From NCBI GenBank assembly GCA_020845755.1, contig JADLFE010000009.1, positions 186,001 through 250,000 on the forward strand: DNA of 64,000 nucleotides, read 5' to 3'. The notes below the pieces were generated by a model. That model was not told the origin of the DNA. It searched no databases and saw only the letters and a program-made list of their open reading frames with translations. Positions 35,217 through 44,729 of this stretch are shown one piece after another. Position numbers and translations under genes: made by a program. The first letter of the stretch is position 1, and each line of letters begins with the position of its first letter. The stretch is from Phycisphaerales bacterium. GTDB taxonomy: Bacteria > Planctomycetota > Phycisphaerae > Phycisphaerales > UBA1924.

Positions 35217-36467
35217 TTACTTGTTCGTCGCCGGGTCGCGTGCGGGAGCCCCCGCCGGTGCCGGTGCCTGGGCCGGGGGATTGGCGGCGGCCTGGTTGCG
35301 CCGCACCACGCCGTACGCGCGGGTCTGGATCATCTCCTCGCCGGCAACATCGGTCGTGATCTTCGCGACGACGTTGACGCTCGGGCGGTCCATCGGGGCG
35401 ATGCACACGGCCTTGATGCGCCACTTGTTAGGCGTAGCGGCATCCACCGGCTCAAATTGGAAGGTGATCTCCGGGTCCGGGAGCGTTGGCTTGGCGTTGC
35501 CCGCCGCGACCGCCGCCTCGACCTTCAGGATCTTGAACGGCTGATCCTTGCGATGCTTGATGATGATTTCGCCCTTCATCTCACCGCCGGGCTGGGCGCT
35601 GGAAAGGGCGAGCACGTTCGGCTCGCTCGCGAGGAGCCCCTGGATCATGTAGGTGATGGAGACAGGCTTCAGCGGCTCGTTCTTGTCGCTGGTGCGAACA
35701 TTCAGGGTGTCGTTGCCGCGCCCGGACTTGGTGTTGGCCTTGAGGGTGATCTCGAACTCAGTCGCGCGGAGTTTCTTCCCGCCGCGCTCGACCTCTCGCG
35801 TCTCGCCCTTCTTGATATCGAACAACTCCCCGAGCGTCACGGTGGCATCGGTGGCCGCGAAATCGGGCGTGCGTCCCACGACCGTCAGTTTCAGCACCTT
35901 GCTGGCTCCGCGTTCGATCGTGCCGAAGTTCAGGATCGTCGGCTCGATCATGATGTTCTGCTCAACCATCACGGTGAACGTGAGGATGATCTCGCCTCGT
36001 TCATCATCGTCCGAGATAACCGTCACGGTTTTGCTCTGTGTACCGGACTTGCCCTTGGGGTCGAAGGTCGCCGCGATCTCGCACTTGGCGCCCGCCGGGA
36101 CGACGAACCATGAGTTGGCGTCGGACTCCTTGGGCTCGGCGAACTTGTCGCCGCCGACGATGTGAACCTTGGCTTCCGTGCAGCCGCACGAGCGCTTCAA
36201 CTCCTTGATCGTCACCGGCAGGGCGGTCTTGTTCTCGAAGGAGTATTTGATCTCCTTGATCTCGTTCTGGACGATGGTGCCCAGATCGATTGTCTCTCTT
36301 TCGAACACGAGCGTCCCAGTCCGGACCGTATCCAATGCGGGCTCGCCCGCCTGAGCCGGTGGTTGAGCCGCGGGCGCGGCGTCCTGCGCGTGCGCCAAGC
36401 CGCACGCCGACACCATCGCTGAGAGCCCGAACGCCAGACCGAAGGCACGACCGATATTCCGCCACAT
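35217..36467 (-). CDS. DUF1573 secreted protein
   Basis: A 416-residue protein with signal peptide (residues 1-27, cleaved after AHA). The first DUF1573 unit (about 45-150) contains TIDLGTIVQNEIKEIKYSFEN and ELKRSCGCTEAKV, and a second Ig-like unit (about 170-270) repeats LNFGTIERGASKVLKLTV. The Cys-Gly-Cys is conserved in DUF1573 and may be redox-active or metal-binding. It ends in a Pro/Ala tail. It is the first gene of a three-gene operon with the rhodanese and MauE-like proteins. Confidence 0.85.
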   Translation of the reverse strand: MWRNIGRAFGLAFGLSAMVSACGLAHAQDAAPAAQPPAQAGEPALDTVRTGTLVFERETIDLGTIVQNEIKEIKYSFENKTALPVTIKELKRSCGCTEAKVHIVGGDKFAEPKESDANSWFVVPAGAKCEIAATFDPKGKSGTQSKTVTVISDDDERGEIILTFTVMVEQNIMIEPTILNFGTIERGASKVLKLTVVGRTPDFAATDATVTLGELFDIKKGETREVERGGKKLRATEFEITLKANTKSGRGNDTLNVRTSDKNEPLKPVSITYMIQGLLASEPNVLALSSAQPGGEMKGEIIIKHRKDQPFKILKVEAAVAAGNAKPTLPDPEITFQFEPVDAATPNKWRIKAVCIAPMDRPSVNVVAKITTDVAGEEMIQTRAYGVVRRNQAAANPPAQAPAPAGAPARDPATNK

Positions 36468-36700
36468 GATGTACTCCCCGTTTCAACCCGGCGTGCGCCG
36501 GAAACCATCTGCTTGATCTGGCGCGCAATGAACCGCGCCCGATTGAACCTTCAGACGGATGAACCACCCCTCGAGTTCACGACCCAGTCAGCATATCAAA
36601 CCAACGCGGAGAATCACCCCCGCAACCGCCAAACACGCGCCATAAACATCGCGCTCGCCGACATCTGAATCTCACAAACTCGGACCCAAACAAAGATCGA

Positions 36701-37996
36701 TCACGCGGAATCGGGCTCGGCCTCATCGACCTCGGCGATCTGGATCAACTCGCCGGCGGCAAAGCGATCAAAGGCCATATGAATATCCGTCGGACCGGCC
36801 GCGACCCTGATCGCTTCCTTCAGCGGTTTCACACCAACGATCCGCCCGGTCACCGGGTCTTTCCTGATCATCCGCTTGGCAAACCACGCGATCCGGCGTC
36901 TGATCTGAGTCATCGCGTAATGATCACCGCGATAGGCGCGCATCAACTCAAAGTACCGGCGCATCATCGTGGTCTTCTCCGCGTCGTCGGGAGTCGCTGG
37001 GATCTCCTCCCCGCGCATGGACGCCCACGCGTCACGGAAAAGCCACGGCGCCGACAACGCCCCGCGCCCGATCATCACGCCGCCGCACCCAGTCTCTCGC
37101 ATCATGCGGATCGCGTCTTCCGGATCGCGGACATCGCCGTTGCCGATAATCGGGATGCGCCCGTCGACTTCCTCCACCACGCGTGCGATGCCCGCGAGTT
37201 GGACCACGCCGCTGAACTTCATCTCCGTCGTCCGCCCGTGGACCGTCACGCCGATAACGCCGACATCCGCCAGCATCCGCGCCAGCAGCGGCGAGCACGC
37301 CCGCCCGCCGTGATAGTCAGCGTCCGACCAGCACAGACGCATCTTGCACGTCAATGGCACGGGGGAAGTAGGCACGAGGCACGTGGCACTGGGGATTCGG
37401 GAAGAAGAAGAAGAAGAAGAACAAGCAGGCGACATTCGCGGTTCGGCATGCGACGACTGAAACCGACCGCTGGGAGTTGAGTCCGGATGCCGTTTGCCGA
37501 GCGCCGAGTGCCGATCTGTCACTACCTGCCCGATCCGCCTCCCCCACTCGTGCGTATCCAGCGGGCACTTTTCCAGTTCTCGCACCACGCGCTCCGCGAT
37601 TTTCACGGCGCGGTCCAGGTTGGTCAGGAGCGCGCTCCCGCCGTCTTTCTTCGTCACCTTGTCGACCGGGCAGCCCATGTTGATGTCGACGATGGTCGCG
37701 CCGTGCTCGACCGCCCATCGCGCCCCTTGCGCCATGATCTCCGGGTCGCTCCCGTATAACTGCATGCCGATCGGCTTGTCGACCTCGTTGGTCCGCGCCA
37801 GGTCGAGGCTCGTGGCCGTTCCACGGAGCAACCCCATCGGGCTGAGCAGGTCCGTGCACGCCAGGCCCACGCCGCCATATTCACGGCAGATCGTGCGGAA
37901 CGCCAGGTCGCAATAGCCCGCGATCGGCGCGAGCAACAGCGGCGTTTCCAGCGGCACGTGCCCGAGTTTCAGCGTTGCAATGTCCCGTGTCGCCAT
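36701..37996 (-). CDS. dus: tRNA-dihydrouridine synthase with an in-frame insertion
   Basis: A 431-residue protein; usual Dus length is about 330-360. The FMN-barrel motifs are intact: LLLAPIAGYCDLAFRTIC at 20-37, VDINMGCPVDKV with catalytic Cys109, PLTCKMRLCWSD, GVTVHGRTTEMKFSG and PIIGNGDVRDPEDA. Between residues about 143 and 211 lies foreign-looking sequence, including seven consecutive serines encoded by a TTC-type triplet run. The insertion falls in a loop before the CKMRL strand. The gene reduces uridine in tRNA D-loops. No ribosome site is visible; TACGAT lies 6 bases before the ATG. Confidence 0.85.
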   Translation of the reverse strand: MATRDIATLKLGHVPLETPLLLAPIAGYCDLAFRTICREYGGVGLACTDLLSPMGLLRGTATSLDLARTNEVDKPIGMQLYGSDPEIMAQGARWAVEHGATIVDINMGCPVDKVTKKDGGSALLTNLDRAVKIAERVVRELEKCPLDTHEWGRRIGQVVTDRHSALGKRHPDSTPSGRFQSSHAEPRMSPACSSSSSSSRIPSATCLVPTSPVPLTCKMRLCWSDADYHGGRACSPLLARMLADVGVIGVTVHGRTTEMKFSGVVQLAGIARVVEEVDGRIPIIGNGDVRDPEDAIRMMRETGCGGVMIGRGALSAPWLFRDAWASMRGEEIPATPDDAEKTTMMRRYFELMRAYRGDHYAMTQIRRRIAWFAKRMIRKDPVTGRIVGVKPLKEAIRVAAGPTDIHMAFDRFAAGELIQIAEVDEAEPDSA

Positions 37997-38002
37997 CGAT
38001 CA

Positions 38003-38008
38003 ATCGTA
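38003..38008 (-). promoter_or_regulatory. leaderless-type -10 element for dus
   Basis: On the minus strand TACGAT is followed by TGATCG and the ATG start. A transcript would begin at or next to the initiation codon. Confidence 0.4.
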
Positions 38009-38148
38009 GAGCCGCGGATGGCCGCGGCTTCCGATCGCGTGCTTCAACCCGTTGCGACCACGATCGCGAAGCACGTGCCGTTGTATTCGTCCGGGCATGC
38101 CGACACGGATCACGACCTACACTGGTCCGCCAACGACCAGGGGGCTCC

Positions 38149-39720
38149 GTGTATCAGGCGCTGCTGACCCGAAAATATCTGACCAGCAAAGTCATGCCGC
38201 TGCTGGCGTCGCTGGCCGTCATCCTCTGCACCGCCATGGTTCTCATCACCTGGTCCGTGATGGGCGGCTTTCTCGCCATGCTCCTCAACTCCGGGCGAAC
38301 ACTCCTCGGCGATGTCAACATCTCCTGGCCCTCGACCGGCTTTGCCTATTACGCCGAACTCATCGACCGCATCGAGAAGGACGACGCCGTCGCAGGCGCG
38401 ACGCCCGTCATCGAAACCTACGGCCTCATCTCCCTCCCCGACGGACGACGCGAGGCCATCGTCATCAAAGGCATCGACGGCCCGGGCTATGCCAAGGTCA
38501 CCGAGTACGAGCGCACCCTCTGGTGGCGCCCGCTCGAAACGCCGCTCCGCAAAGACATCAAGCGCGATGACCCGCGCATCGCTGACGAAACGTTCTGGAA
38601 GGGCTTCAACTGGAAGCAGTTCCTCGACAACGGGCGAAACCTCCAGCGCCGCGACGAGAAGACCGGCGAATTCAGGCCCGCCGCCGTGCTCGGCATCGAA
38701 GTCAGCGGCTTCAACTCGCGCCGCCCCGAGGGCTATTTCGAGCCGCGCCTGCCCTACCGCCGCACCGCCAAGGGCGACCTCGAACCGACGCGCGTCTTCG
38801 CCCCCGACAACATGTCCGTCACGCTCAACCTCATCCCGCTTGATTCCAGCGGGCGCACCATCGACATGGTCTCCTGGTCGCTCCCTGTCGCCAATGAGGT
38901 CCACAGCGGCATCTATGAGACCGACAACCGCGTCGTCTTCGCGCCGCTCAAGGATCTGCAGCGCAAACTCCACCTCGATCAGGGCGTGAAGGCGGAGCGA
39001 ACAACCAACGGCCTGGGCGCGCGGATCGAGATCGACCCCGCGACCGGCGAAGAGCGCATCGTCACGCCGCAGGTCGTCGCCGAAGACCCCGCTCGCGTCA
39101 CCAACGTCTACGTCCGCGCCAAGGACGGCACGAGCGCCGACGAACTCAAGAAGCGCGTCGCGACGATCTACGCCCAGTTCGAGCACGACCATGCGGGAAA
39201 GGTCCCCGCGCCCGAGGACATCAAGATCCTCACCTGGGAAGACCAGAACCGCACCATGATCAACGCCGTCAAGAAAGAGACGGGCCTGGTGCTCTTCATC
39301 TTCAGTTTCATCTCGCTGACGGCCGTCTTCCTCGTGCTCGCCATCTTCTGGTCCATGGTGAGCGAGAAGACCAAGGACGTCGGCATCCTCCGCGCCGTCG
39401 GCGCCAGTCGCGCCGGCATCGCGGGCGTGTGGCTGGCCTACGGCATGATGATCGGCGTCGTCGGCTCCGGCCTCGGCGGCGCACTGGCCTATGTCGTCGT
39501 CAAGAACATCAACCCTATCCACGAATGGCTGGGCGAGACTTTCAATCTGTATATCTGGGACCCGCGCATCTACTACTTCAGCGAGGTACCAAGCCAGATG
39601 GACGCATCCAAGGCCGCGATCGTGCTCGCCGGCGGCGTCATCTCCAGCGTGCTGGGCGCGCTCATCCCCGCCGTCCGCGCTGCTTCGATGGACCCCGTGA
39701 AAGCGCTCCGGTTCGAATAG
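38149..39720 (+). CDS. LolC/E-like ABC transporter permease
   Basis: A 523-residue protein. The GTG at 38149 with AGGGGG upstream opens the characteristic VYQALLTRKYLTSK, so the longer frame is not used. One membrane segment (about 20-45) precedes a large periplasmic domain (about 50-390), then FtsX-type helices near 400-430, 445-475 and 495-520, with SEKTKDVGILRAVGASRAGI, the coupling-helix motif. It ends PAVRAASMDPVKALRFE, as in Lol/MacB permeases. With LolD downstream it would extract lipoproteins or export a related substrate. Confidence 0.85.
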   Translation: MYQALLTRKYLTSKVMPLLASLAVILCTAMVLITWSVMGGFLAMLLNSGRTLLGDVNISWPSTGFAYYAELIDRIEKDDAVAGATPVIETYGLISLPDGRREAIVIKGIDGPGYAKVTEYERTLWWRPLETPLRKDIKRDDPRIADETFWKGFNWKQFLDNGRNLQRRDEKTGEFRPAAVLGIEVSGFNSRRPEGYFEPRLPYRRTAKGDLEPTRVFAPDNMSVTLNLIPLDSSGRTIDMVSWSLPVANEVHSGIYETDNRVVFAPLKDLQRKLHLDQGVKAERTTNGLGARIEIDPATGEERIVTPQVVAEDPARVTNVYVRAKDGTSADELKKRVATIYAQFEHDHAGKVPAPEDIKILTWEDQNRTMINAVKKETGLVLFIFSFISLTAVFLVLAIFWSMVSEKTKDVGILRAVGASRAGIAGVWLAYGMMIGVVGSGLGGALAYVVVKNINPIHEWLGETFNLYIWDPRIYYFSEVPSQMDASKAAIVLAGGVISSVLGALIPAVRAASMDPVKALRFE

Positions 39721-39727
39721 ACACCGC

Positions 39728-40480
39728 ATGACATCCGCCCAGACCATACCCGCGACCACCGAGCCGCGCAACGCCGAGGCGCTCGTGCGCGTGCGCGATC
39801 TCAAGAAGACCTATCGCCTCGGGCGCGTCGACGTCCCCGTCCTCCGCGGCATGGACCTCGACATCAAGCGCGGCGAGTGGCTGGCGGTGCTCGGCGCTTC
39901 GGGCTCGGGCAAGTCAACACTGCTCCACCTGCTCGGCGCGCTCGACCGCGCCGACAAGGCGCCCGGTTCTCCGCCCATCACCTTCGAAGGCCGCGCCATC
40001 GACGCCATGTCCGCGTCCGAACTCAACCACTACCGCCGCGCCCGCGTCGGCTTCATCTTTCAGTTCTATCACCTGCTCCCCGAACTCACCGTCCTCGAAA
40101 ACGTGCTCCTCTCTCCCATGGTGCTCCACGGCCGCCTCGGCTACCTCCAGCACCGCAACGACGCCATCAACAGCGCCCGCGACATCCTCACCCACGTCGG
40201 CCTCGGGCATCGCCTCAAGCACCGCCCCGCCGAACTCTCCGGCGGCGAGCGCCAGCGCGTCGCCATCGCCCGCGCCCTGGTCAATAAGCCCACCCTCCTT
40301 CTGGCCGACGAACCCACCGGCAACCTCGACCGCGTCACCGGCGGCTCGATCCTCGATCTACTCGCCGGGCTGCACAAGGCCGGGCAGACCCTCGTCGTCG
40401 TCACCCATGACCCCGAGACCGCCGCCCGCGCCGACCGCGTGGTCCACCTCCGCGACGGCAAGGTCGTCAGTGGCGAATAG
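39728..40480 (+). CDS. lolD: LolD/MacB-type ABC transporter ATPase
   Basis: A 250-residue protein starting 7 bases after the permease stop. Walker A LGASGSGKST, the signature LSGGERQRVAIARAL, Walker B LLLADEPTGNLD and the H-loop VVVTHD are all present. The family (LolD, FtsE, MacB) is clear; the direct link to a LolCE-like permease supports lipoprotein release from the inner membrane. Confidence 0.9.
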   Translation: MTSAQTIPATTEPRNAEALVRVRDLKKTYRLGRVDVPVLRGMDLDIKRGEWLAVLGASGSGKSTLLHLLGALDRADKAPGSPPITFEGRAIDAMSASELNHYRRARVGFIFQFYHLLPELTVLENVLLSPMVLHGRLGYLQHRNDAINSARDILTHVGLGHRLKHRPAELSGGERQRVAIARALVNKPTLLLADEPTGNLDRVTGGSILDLLAGLHKAGQTLVVVTHDPETAARADRVVHLRDGKVVSGE

Positions 40481-40758
40481 CCCGCGTGCTCGGAAATGAA
40501 GCAAATCGCCAACACCGAGTACTTGACCAGATCGTCACGTCATCGCCTGCAGCAGCCGCGGACATTGGCGCGTCGGCGGATGGTCGCCGTTTCGCGGCGT
40601 CGTGCCGCACCGCGCCACACGCCTCTCCTTCAGTATTCCCCTCGTGCTTTGTGCCACGTGCCCAGTGTCTTTCTTTCCGCCCTTGACACTTCCCAAACGA
40701 TCTCTCGCCAGCGGCGAACATATGATCGCCCCAACACGCAGCCGGAGTCCCCATCCTC

Positions 40759-41613
40759 GTGACCACCGCGCCAACCAATTCCGCCCCCAACGCCGCGCCA
40801 GCCCCAGCGCCTACGACGCTCAGCCTCCGCGGCCTGGAGGGTCGCGAAGTCCCCGCACGCGTCGTTGATTTCGGCTCCGGACGACCCTTCGTCTTCCTCC
40901 ACGGGCTCGTCGGCCTCAACGACCACTGGGAACAATCCGCCCATGCCCTCGCCCCACACGCCCGCGCCGTCATGCTCGAGTTCCCGCTCCTGGACCTCCA
41001 GGGCGAGGACTGCTCGATCCACGGGGTGACCGAACTCACCATCCGCTTCCTCGAGCGATACGTCCGCGAGCCCGCCGTCCTCGTCGGCAACTCATTCGGC
41101 GGGCACGTCGCGCTCCGCGTCGCGGTCGATCGCCCGCAGCTCGTCAGCGGCCTGGTCCTCGCGGGCTCCTCCGGCCTCACCGAGCGCACCACCGTCCGCG
41201 AGGTGCAGCTCCGCCCCTCGCGCGAGTGGCTCGTTGAAAAGATCGGCGAACTCTTCTTCGATCGCGCCAAGATGAATCACGGCGACGTCGATCGCGCCCA
41301 CCGCGAGCTCTCCCGCCGCGGCGGCGCCCGCGCGATGGTCAAACTCTCGCGCTCCGCCCGCCGCAATCACATGGGCGATCGCCTCGCCGAGATCAAGGCG
41401 CCCACGCTCCTGGTGTGGGGCAAGCAAGACGCCGTCACGCCACCCGAGGCCGCGGACCAGTTCCATCAGTTCATCCGCGGCTCTAGGCTCGTCTGGCTCG
41501 ATCGCTGCGGGCACGCGCCGATGATCGAGCAGCCCGACGAGTTCGCGTCGCTCCTCATCGACTTCAATCGCTCCCTCTCCGCCACGCTGCCCGTGCACGC
41601 CGCGCCGCGCTAG
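40759..41613 (+). CDS. alpha/beta-hydrolase
   Basis: A 284-residue protein with a GTG start. The nucleophile elbow is GNSFGG (Ser near 113), the acid is Asp in VWGKQDAVTPPEAA, and the base His in CGHAPMIEQPDEF, so the triad is complete. The N-terminal 20 residues are Pro/Ala-rich. The substrate is not predictable. Its stop is 9 bases from the GH3-family gene, so the two are probably an operon. Confidence 0.8.
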   Translation: MTTAPTNSAPNAAPAPAPTTLSLRGLEGREVPARVVDFGSGRPFVFLHGLVGLNDHWEQSAHALAPHARAVMLEFPLLDLQGEDCSIHGVTELTIRFLERYVREPAVLVGNSFGGHVALRVAVDRPQLVSGLVLAGSSGLTERTTVREVQLRPSREWLVEKIGELFFDRAKMNHGDVDRAHRELSRRGGARAMVKLSRSARRNHMGDRLAEIKAPTLLVWGKQDAVTPPEAADQFHQFIRGSRLVWLDRCGHAPMIEQPDEFASLLIDFNRSLSATLPVHAAPR

Positions 41614-41622
41614 AGCACCACC

Positions 41623-43254
41623 ATGACCTCACACCCCCGCTCATCCTGGCTCACGGGCCTGATCGGCGTCGGGATGCGCGCCTATCTCGCACGCCGTATC
41701 CGCCTCCTCTCCAACCTCCAGCACTGGAAACGCAACAGCGCCGGCATCCAGCGCAGCCAACTCCGACAGCTCCTCTCCGAGGCCGCGGAAACCGAAATCG
41801 GCCGCATATCCAACTACGCCAGGCTCGCCACGCTCTCCGACGACGACATGCTCAAGGGCTATCGCGACGCCGTCCCCATCGGCGACTGGATCGCCTACAA
41901 GGACCGCGTCGCGCGCATGCGCGAGCACGCTGAGCCCAACATCCTCTGGCCCGGCCTCGTCCGCGACTACGCCCAGACCAGCGGCACCACCGCTGGCGAC
42001 AAGTTCATCCCCGTCTCAAAGGACATGCTCGCTTCGAACTTCCGCGCCTCCCTCGACATCTTCTCCCACATGGCCCGCATGGGCGTCTCCCTCCCCTCCC
42101 TCCTCACCGGCAAGTCCCTCTTCCTCGGCGGCTCCACCGATCTCTCCACCAACTCCCACGGCGTGCGCACGGGTGACCTCTCCGGAATCGTCACGCCCCT
42201 CATCCGCTGGCCCGTCAGCAAGGTCTATCTCCCCGGGCCCGACATCGCCCTCATGAGCCACTGGCCGTCCAAGATCGACGCCATGGCCAAGGCCTGCCTC
42301 GATCAAGACGTCCGCATGGTCAGCGGCATGTGCTCCTGGGCCCTCGTCCTCTTTGAGCGCCTCATCGCCATGGCCCGCGAGCAAGGCCGCACCGTCAGCA
42401 CCATCCACGACGTCTGGCCGAACTTCACCATCTTCGTCCACGGCGGCGTGAAATACGCCCCCTTCGACCCGCGCGTCCGCCAGGCCTACAGCGGCGCGCC
42501 CGACGGCCCGGACATCCCCTTCCGCCTCGAGCTCTACCCCGCCTCCGAAGGCTTCATCGCCATCCAGGACACCCGCGGCGATCCCGGCCTGCGCCTCCTC
42601 ACCGACAACCACAACTTCTTTGAGTTCGTCCCCCTCGAAGACATCGCCCGCCCCGACGCCCCCGCCTTCACCTGCGACGCCGTCGAGAAGGGCCAGAAAT
42701 ACGTCGTCGTCCTCACCACCTGCGCCGGCCTCTGGCGCTACATCCTCGGCGACGTCGTCGAGTTCGACACCATCCCCTCGCGCCCCGACGGCTCGGGCGG
42801 CGACGGCCCGTCACGCCTCCGCATCGTCGGGCGTCACAAGCACTTCATCAACGCCTTCGGCGAGAACCTCATCGTCGACAACATCGAAAACGCCGTCGCC
42901 AAGGCCGCGAGTCAGACCGGCCTCATCGTCGGCGAGTTCACCGCCGCGCCCGTCTATCCCGGCCCGGGCCGCCGCGCCGGACTCGAGATCGCCGTCGAGG
43001 CCGCCAACGCATCGCCCGATCGCCTCGCCGCGTTTGTTCCCGCCTTCGACGCCGCGCTCAAGCAAGAGTGCGTGGACTACGGCATCAAGCGCACGGGAGA
43101 TTTGGGCATGACCGAGCCCACCGTCACGCCGCTGGCCCTGGGCACCTTCCACCGCTGGATGGAATCACGCGGCAAGCTCGGCGGCCAGCACAAGTGCCCG
43201 CGCTGCGCCAACACCCGCGACATCATCGATCAAGTGCTGGCCTTCGCGAAGTAG
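41623..43254 (+). CDS. GH3-family acyl-adenylate ligase
   Basis: A 543-residue protein of usual GH3 length. The adenylating-enzyme motif is YAQTSGTTAGDKFIPV; later motifs are LELYPASEGFIA and RYILGDVVEF, then IVGRHKHFINAFGENL, where the C-terminal domain turns. GH3 proteins join acids such as auxin to amino acids in plants; bacterial members are of unknown substrate. Gene order with an alpha/beta hydrolase suggests conjugation and its reversal; that is inference. Confidence 0.85.
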   Translation: MTSHPRSSWLTGLIGVGMRAYLARRIRLLSNLQHWKRNSAGIQRSQLRQLLSEAAETEIGRISNYARLATLSDDDMLKGYRDAVPIGDWIAYKDRVARMREHAEPNILWPGLVRDYAQTSGTTAGDKFIPVSKDMLASNFRASLDIFSHMARMGVSLPSLLTGKSLFLGGSTDLSTNSHGVRTGDLSGIVTPLIRWPVSKVYLPGPDIALMSHWPSKIDAMAKACLDQDVRMVSGMCSWALVLFERLIAMAREQGRTVSTIHDVWPNFTIFVHGGVKYAPFDPRVRQAYSGAPDGPDIPFRLELYPASEGFIAIQDTRGDPGLRLLTDNHNFFEFVPLEDIARPDAPAFTCDAVEKGQKYVVVLTTCAGLWRYILGDVVEFDTIPSRPDGSGGDGPSRLRIVGRHKHFINAFGENLIVDNIENAVAKAASQTGLIVGEFTAAPVYPGPGRRAGLEIAVEAANASPDRLAAFVPAFDAALKQECVDYGIKRTGDLGMTEPTVTPLALGTFHRWMESRGKLGGQHKCPRCANTRDIIDQVLAFAK

Positions 43255-43276
43255 CGGCGTGCGGCGTCTCTCGTGC

Positions 43277-43300
43277 CACGGACACGCCTTGGTGTCCGTG
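43277..43300. terminator. hairpin between convergent genes
   Basis: CACGGACAC (43277-43285), loop GCCTTG and GTGTCCGTG (43292-43300) form a perfect 9-bp stem 22 bases after the GH3 stop. It is followed by pyrimidine-rich DNA rather than a T-run. It may end transcription from both sides, because the kelch-like gene is convergent. Confidence 0.5.
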
Positions 43301-43313
43301 CCTCCTCTTCCCC

Positions 43314-43345
43314 TGTCTCGCTGCTTCGCTGCCTCGCTGTCTCGC
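43314..43345. repeat. 8-bp tandem repeat (4 copies)
   Basis: Four units of TGYYTCGC in a row (TGTCTCGC, TGCTTCGC, TGCCTCGC, TGTCTCGC), within an intergenic run of similar short words up to about 43380. No gene lies within it. Confidence 0.85.
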
Positions 43346-43372
43346 TCTTCCCCCAATGCCCGATGCCTCTCC

Positions 43373-44497
43373 TCAACACCCCACATCAAAGTGATCCGCG
43401 AACTCGTCGTAGTCATTGCCGTTGACGAACCCATCGCCGTTGAAGTCCGCGCCGGGGTCGCCCGCCTCAAACAACTCGGCGAACGCGTCGTAGTCGTCCT
43501 CGTTCACGCTGCCATTGTGATCGAGGTCGGCAGGACAATCCTTGAAACCAAGTTCCCAGGTCTCATCGCTATAGGTGGTGACGCCGTTGTATCCCCCAAA
43601 GAGGACGACGACACCGCGGGCGGCGTCGTATGCCATCGCATGCTCAAGTCTCTTTGATGGGCCGCTGATCACGCGCTGGGTCCACGCAATCCCGTTCCAT
43701 TCCCATGTCTCGGCGTTGGGCACGCCATTACCTGTATATCCCCCGAAGAGAACGGTGACACCACGTGCCGCGTCGTAGGCCATGGCGTGCCCATACCTTG
43801 CCGACGGGCCGCTCACAGCACGCTGGTTCCAAGCCATCCCGTTCCATTCCCAAGTCTCGTCGCTCGATGTGGTGTTGCTCGTTTTTCCCCCGAAGAGCAC
43901 GGCGACGCCGCGGGCTACGTCGTAGGCCATCGCGTGCTGAGATCTGCCCGAGGGGCCGCTGACCAATCGCCATGCCCACGCCGTCCCGTCCCATTCCCAG
44001 GTCTCATCGGTATATTGTGCGGATCCACCAAAGAGCACTGTGACGCCGCGGGTCGCGTCGTACGCCATCGCGTGCCCGCCTCTTGGCGAAGGGCCGCTAA
44101 GCGAGCGCCGGGTCCAGCTCGTACCGTCCCACTCCCATGTGTCACCACCACCGAGGAAACCCGAGAAGAGAACCGTGACGCCGCGGGCCGAGTCGTAGGC
44201 CATGGCATGGATGTATCTCGCCGCGGGGCTGCTCGCAGTCCGCTTTGTCCAAACCGTCCCGTTCCATTCCCACGTCTCGTTATTGGGAGGTCCAGCATCC
44301 CGTCCCGCGAAGAGGACCGTCACGCCGCGGCGTCCGTCGTATGCCATCGCATGAGCGGACCGTGCCGAGGGGCCGCTGACCATTCGCCGGGTCCACTCAA
44401 GTGTCTGCGCCTGCGAAGGTGTGGCCCCGACAAGCGTTGACGCCAGCACGCACGCCAAAGCGATCCTCCGCACGCCCGAAATCGCGTTCCTCAGCAT
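43373..44497 (-). CDS. secreted kelch-like repeat protein with dockerin-like C-terminus
   Basis: A 374-residue protein with a signal peptide (1-30, cleaved after SQA). Six units of about 45 residues follow, each with HAMAYDxARGVTVLFGG and ETWEWNGxxW, a kelch-like beta-propeller pattern. The C-terminal ~50 residues are two calcium-binding-type loops (DLDHNGSVNEDDYDAF, DFNGDGFVNGNDYDEF) and the chain ends VGC. Such tails are common in exported proteins of Phycisphaerae; they probably attach or sort the protein at the surface. Confidence 0.85.
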   Translation of the reverse strand: MLRNAISGVRRIALACVLASTLVGATPSQAQTLEWTRRMVSGPSARSAHAMAYDGRRGVTVLFAGRDAGPPNNETWEWNGTVWTKRTASSPAARYIHAMAYDSARGVTVLFSGFLGGGDTWEWDGTSWTRRSLSGPSPRGGHAMAYDATRGVTVLFGGSAQYTDETWEWDGTAWAWRLVSGPSGRSQHAMAYDVARGVAVLFGGKTSNTTSSDETWEWNGMAWNQRAVSGPSARYGHAMAYDAARGVTVLFGGYTGNGVPNAETWEWNGIAWTQRVISGPSKRLEHAMAYDAARGVVVLFGGYNGVTTYSDETWELGFKDCPADLDHNGSVNEDDYDAFAELFEAGDPGADFNGDGFVNGNDYDEFADHFDVGC

Positions 44498-44729
44498 GGC
44501 TATTCACCTACCAAGCAGCGATAGCAAGCGATCATCGCCCACGCGTCCATAACCGACAGAGTGAACTCTGCACCCCGATCCGTCTTGGCGACGCACCCAT
44601 TCAGATTACCGATGCACGACAAGACGAACAAGGGGTTTCGTCCCGCTCAGCCGCCCCGCCGCCCCACCCCCCATTTCCCGCTCCCCGCACTCGATGACCG
44701 GGCTTTGTCCGCGTACAGTACGGGCCTCT

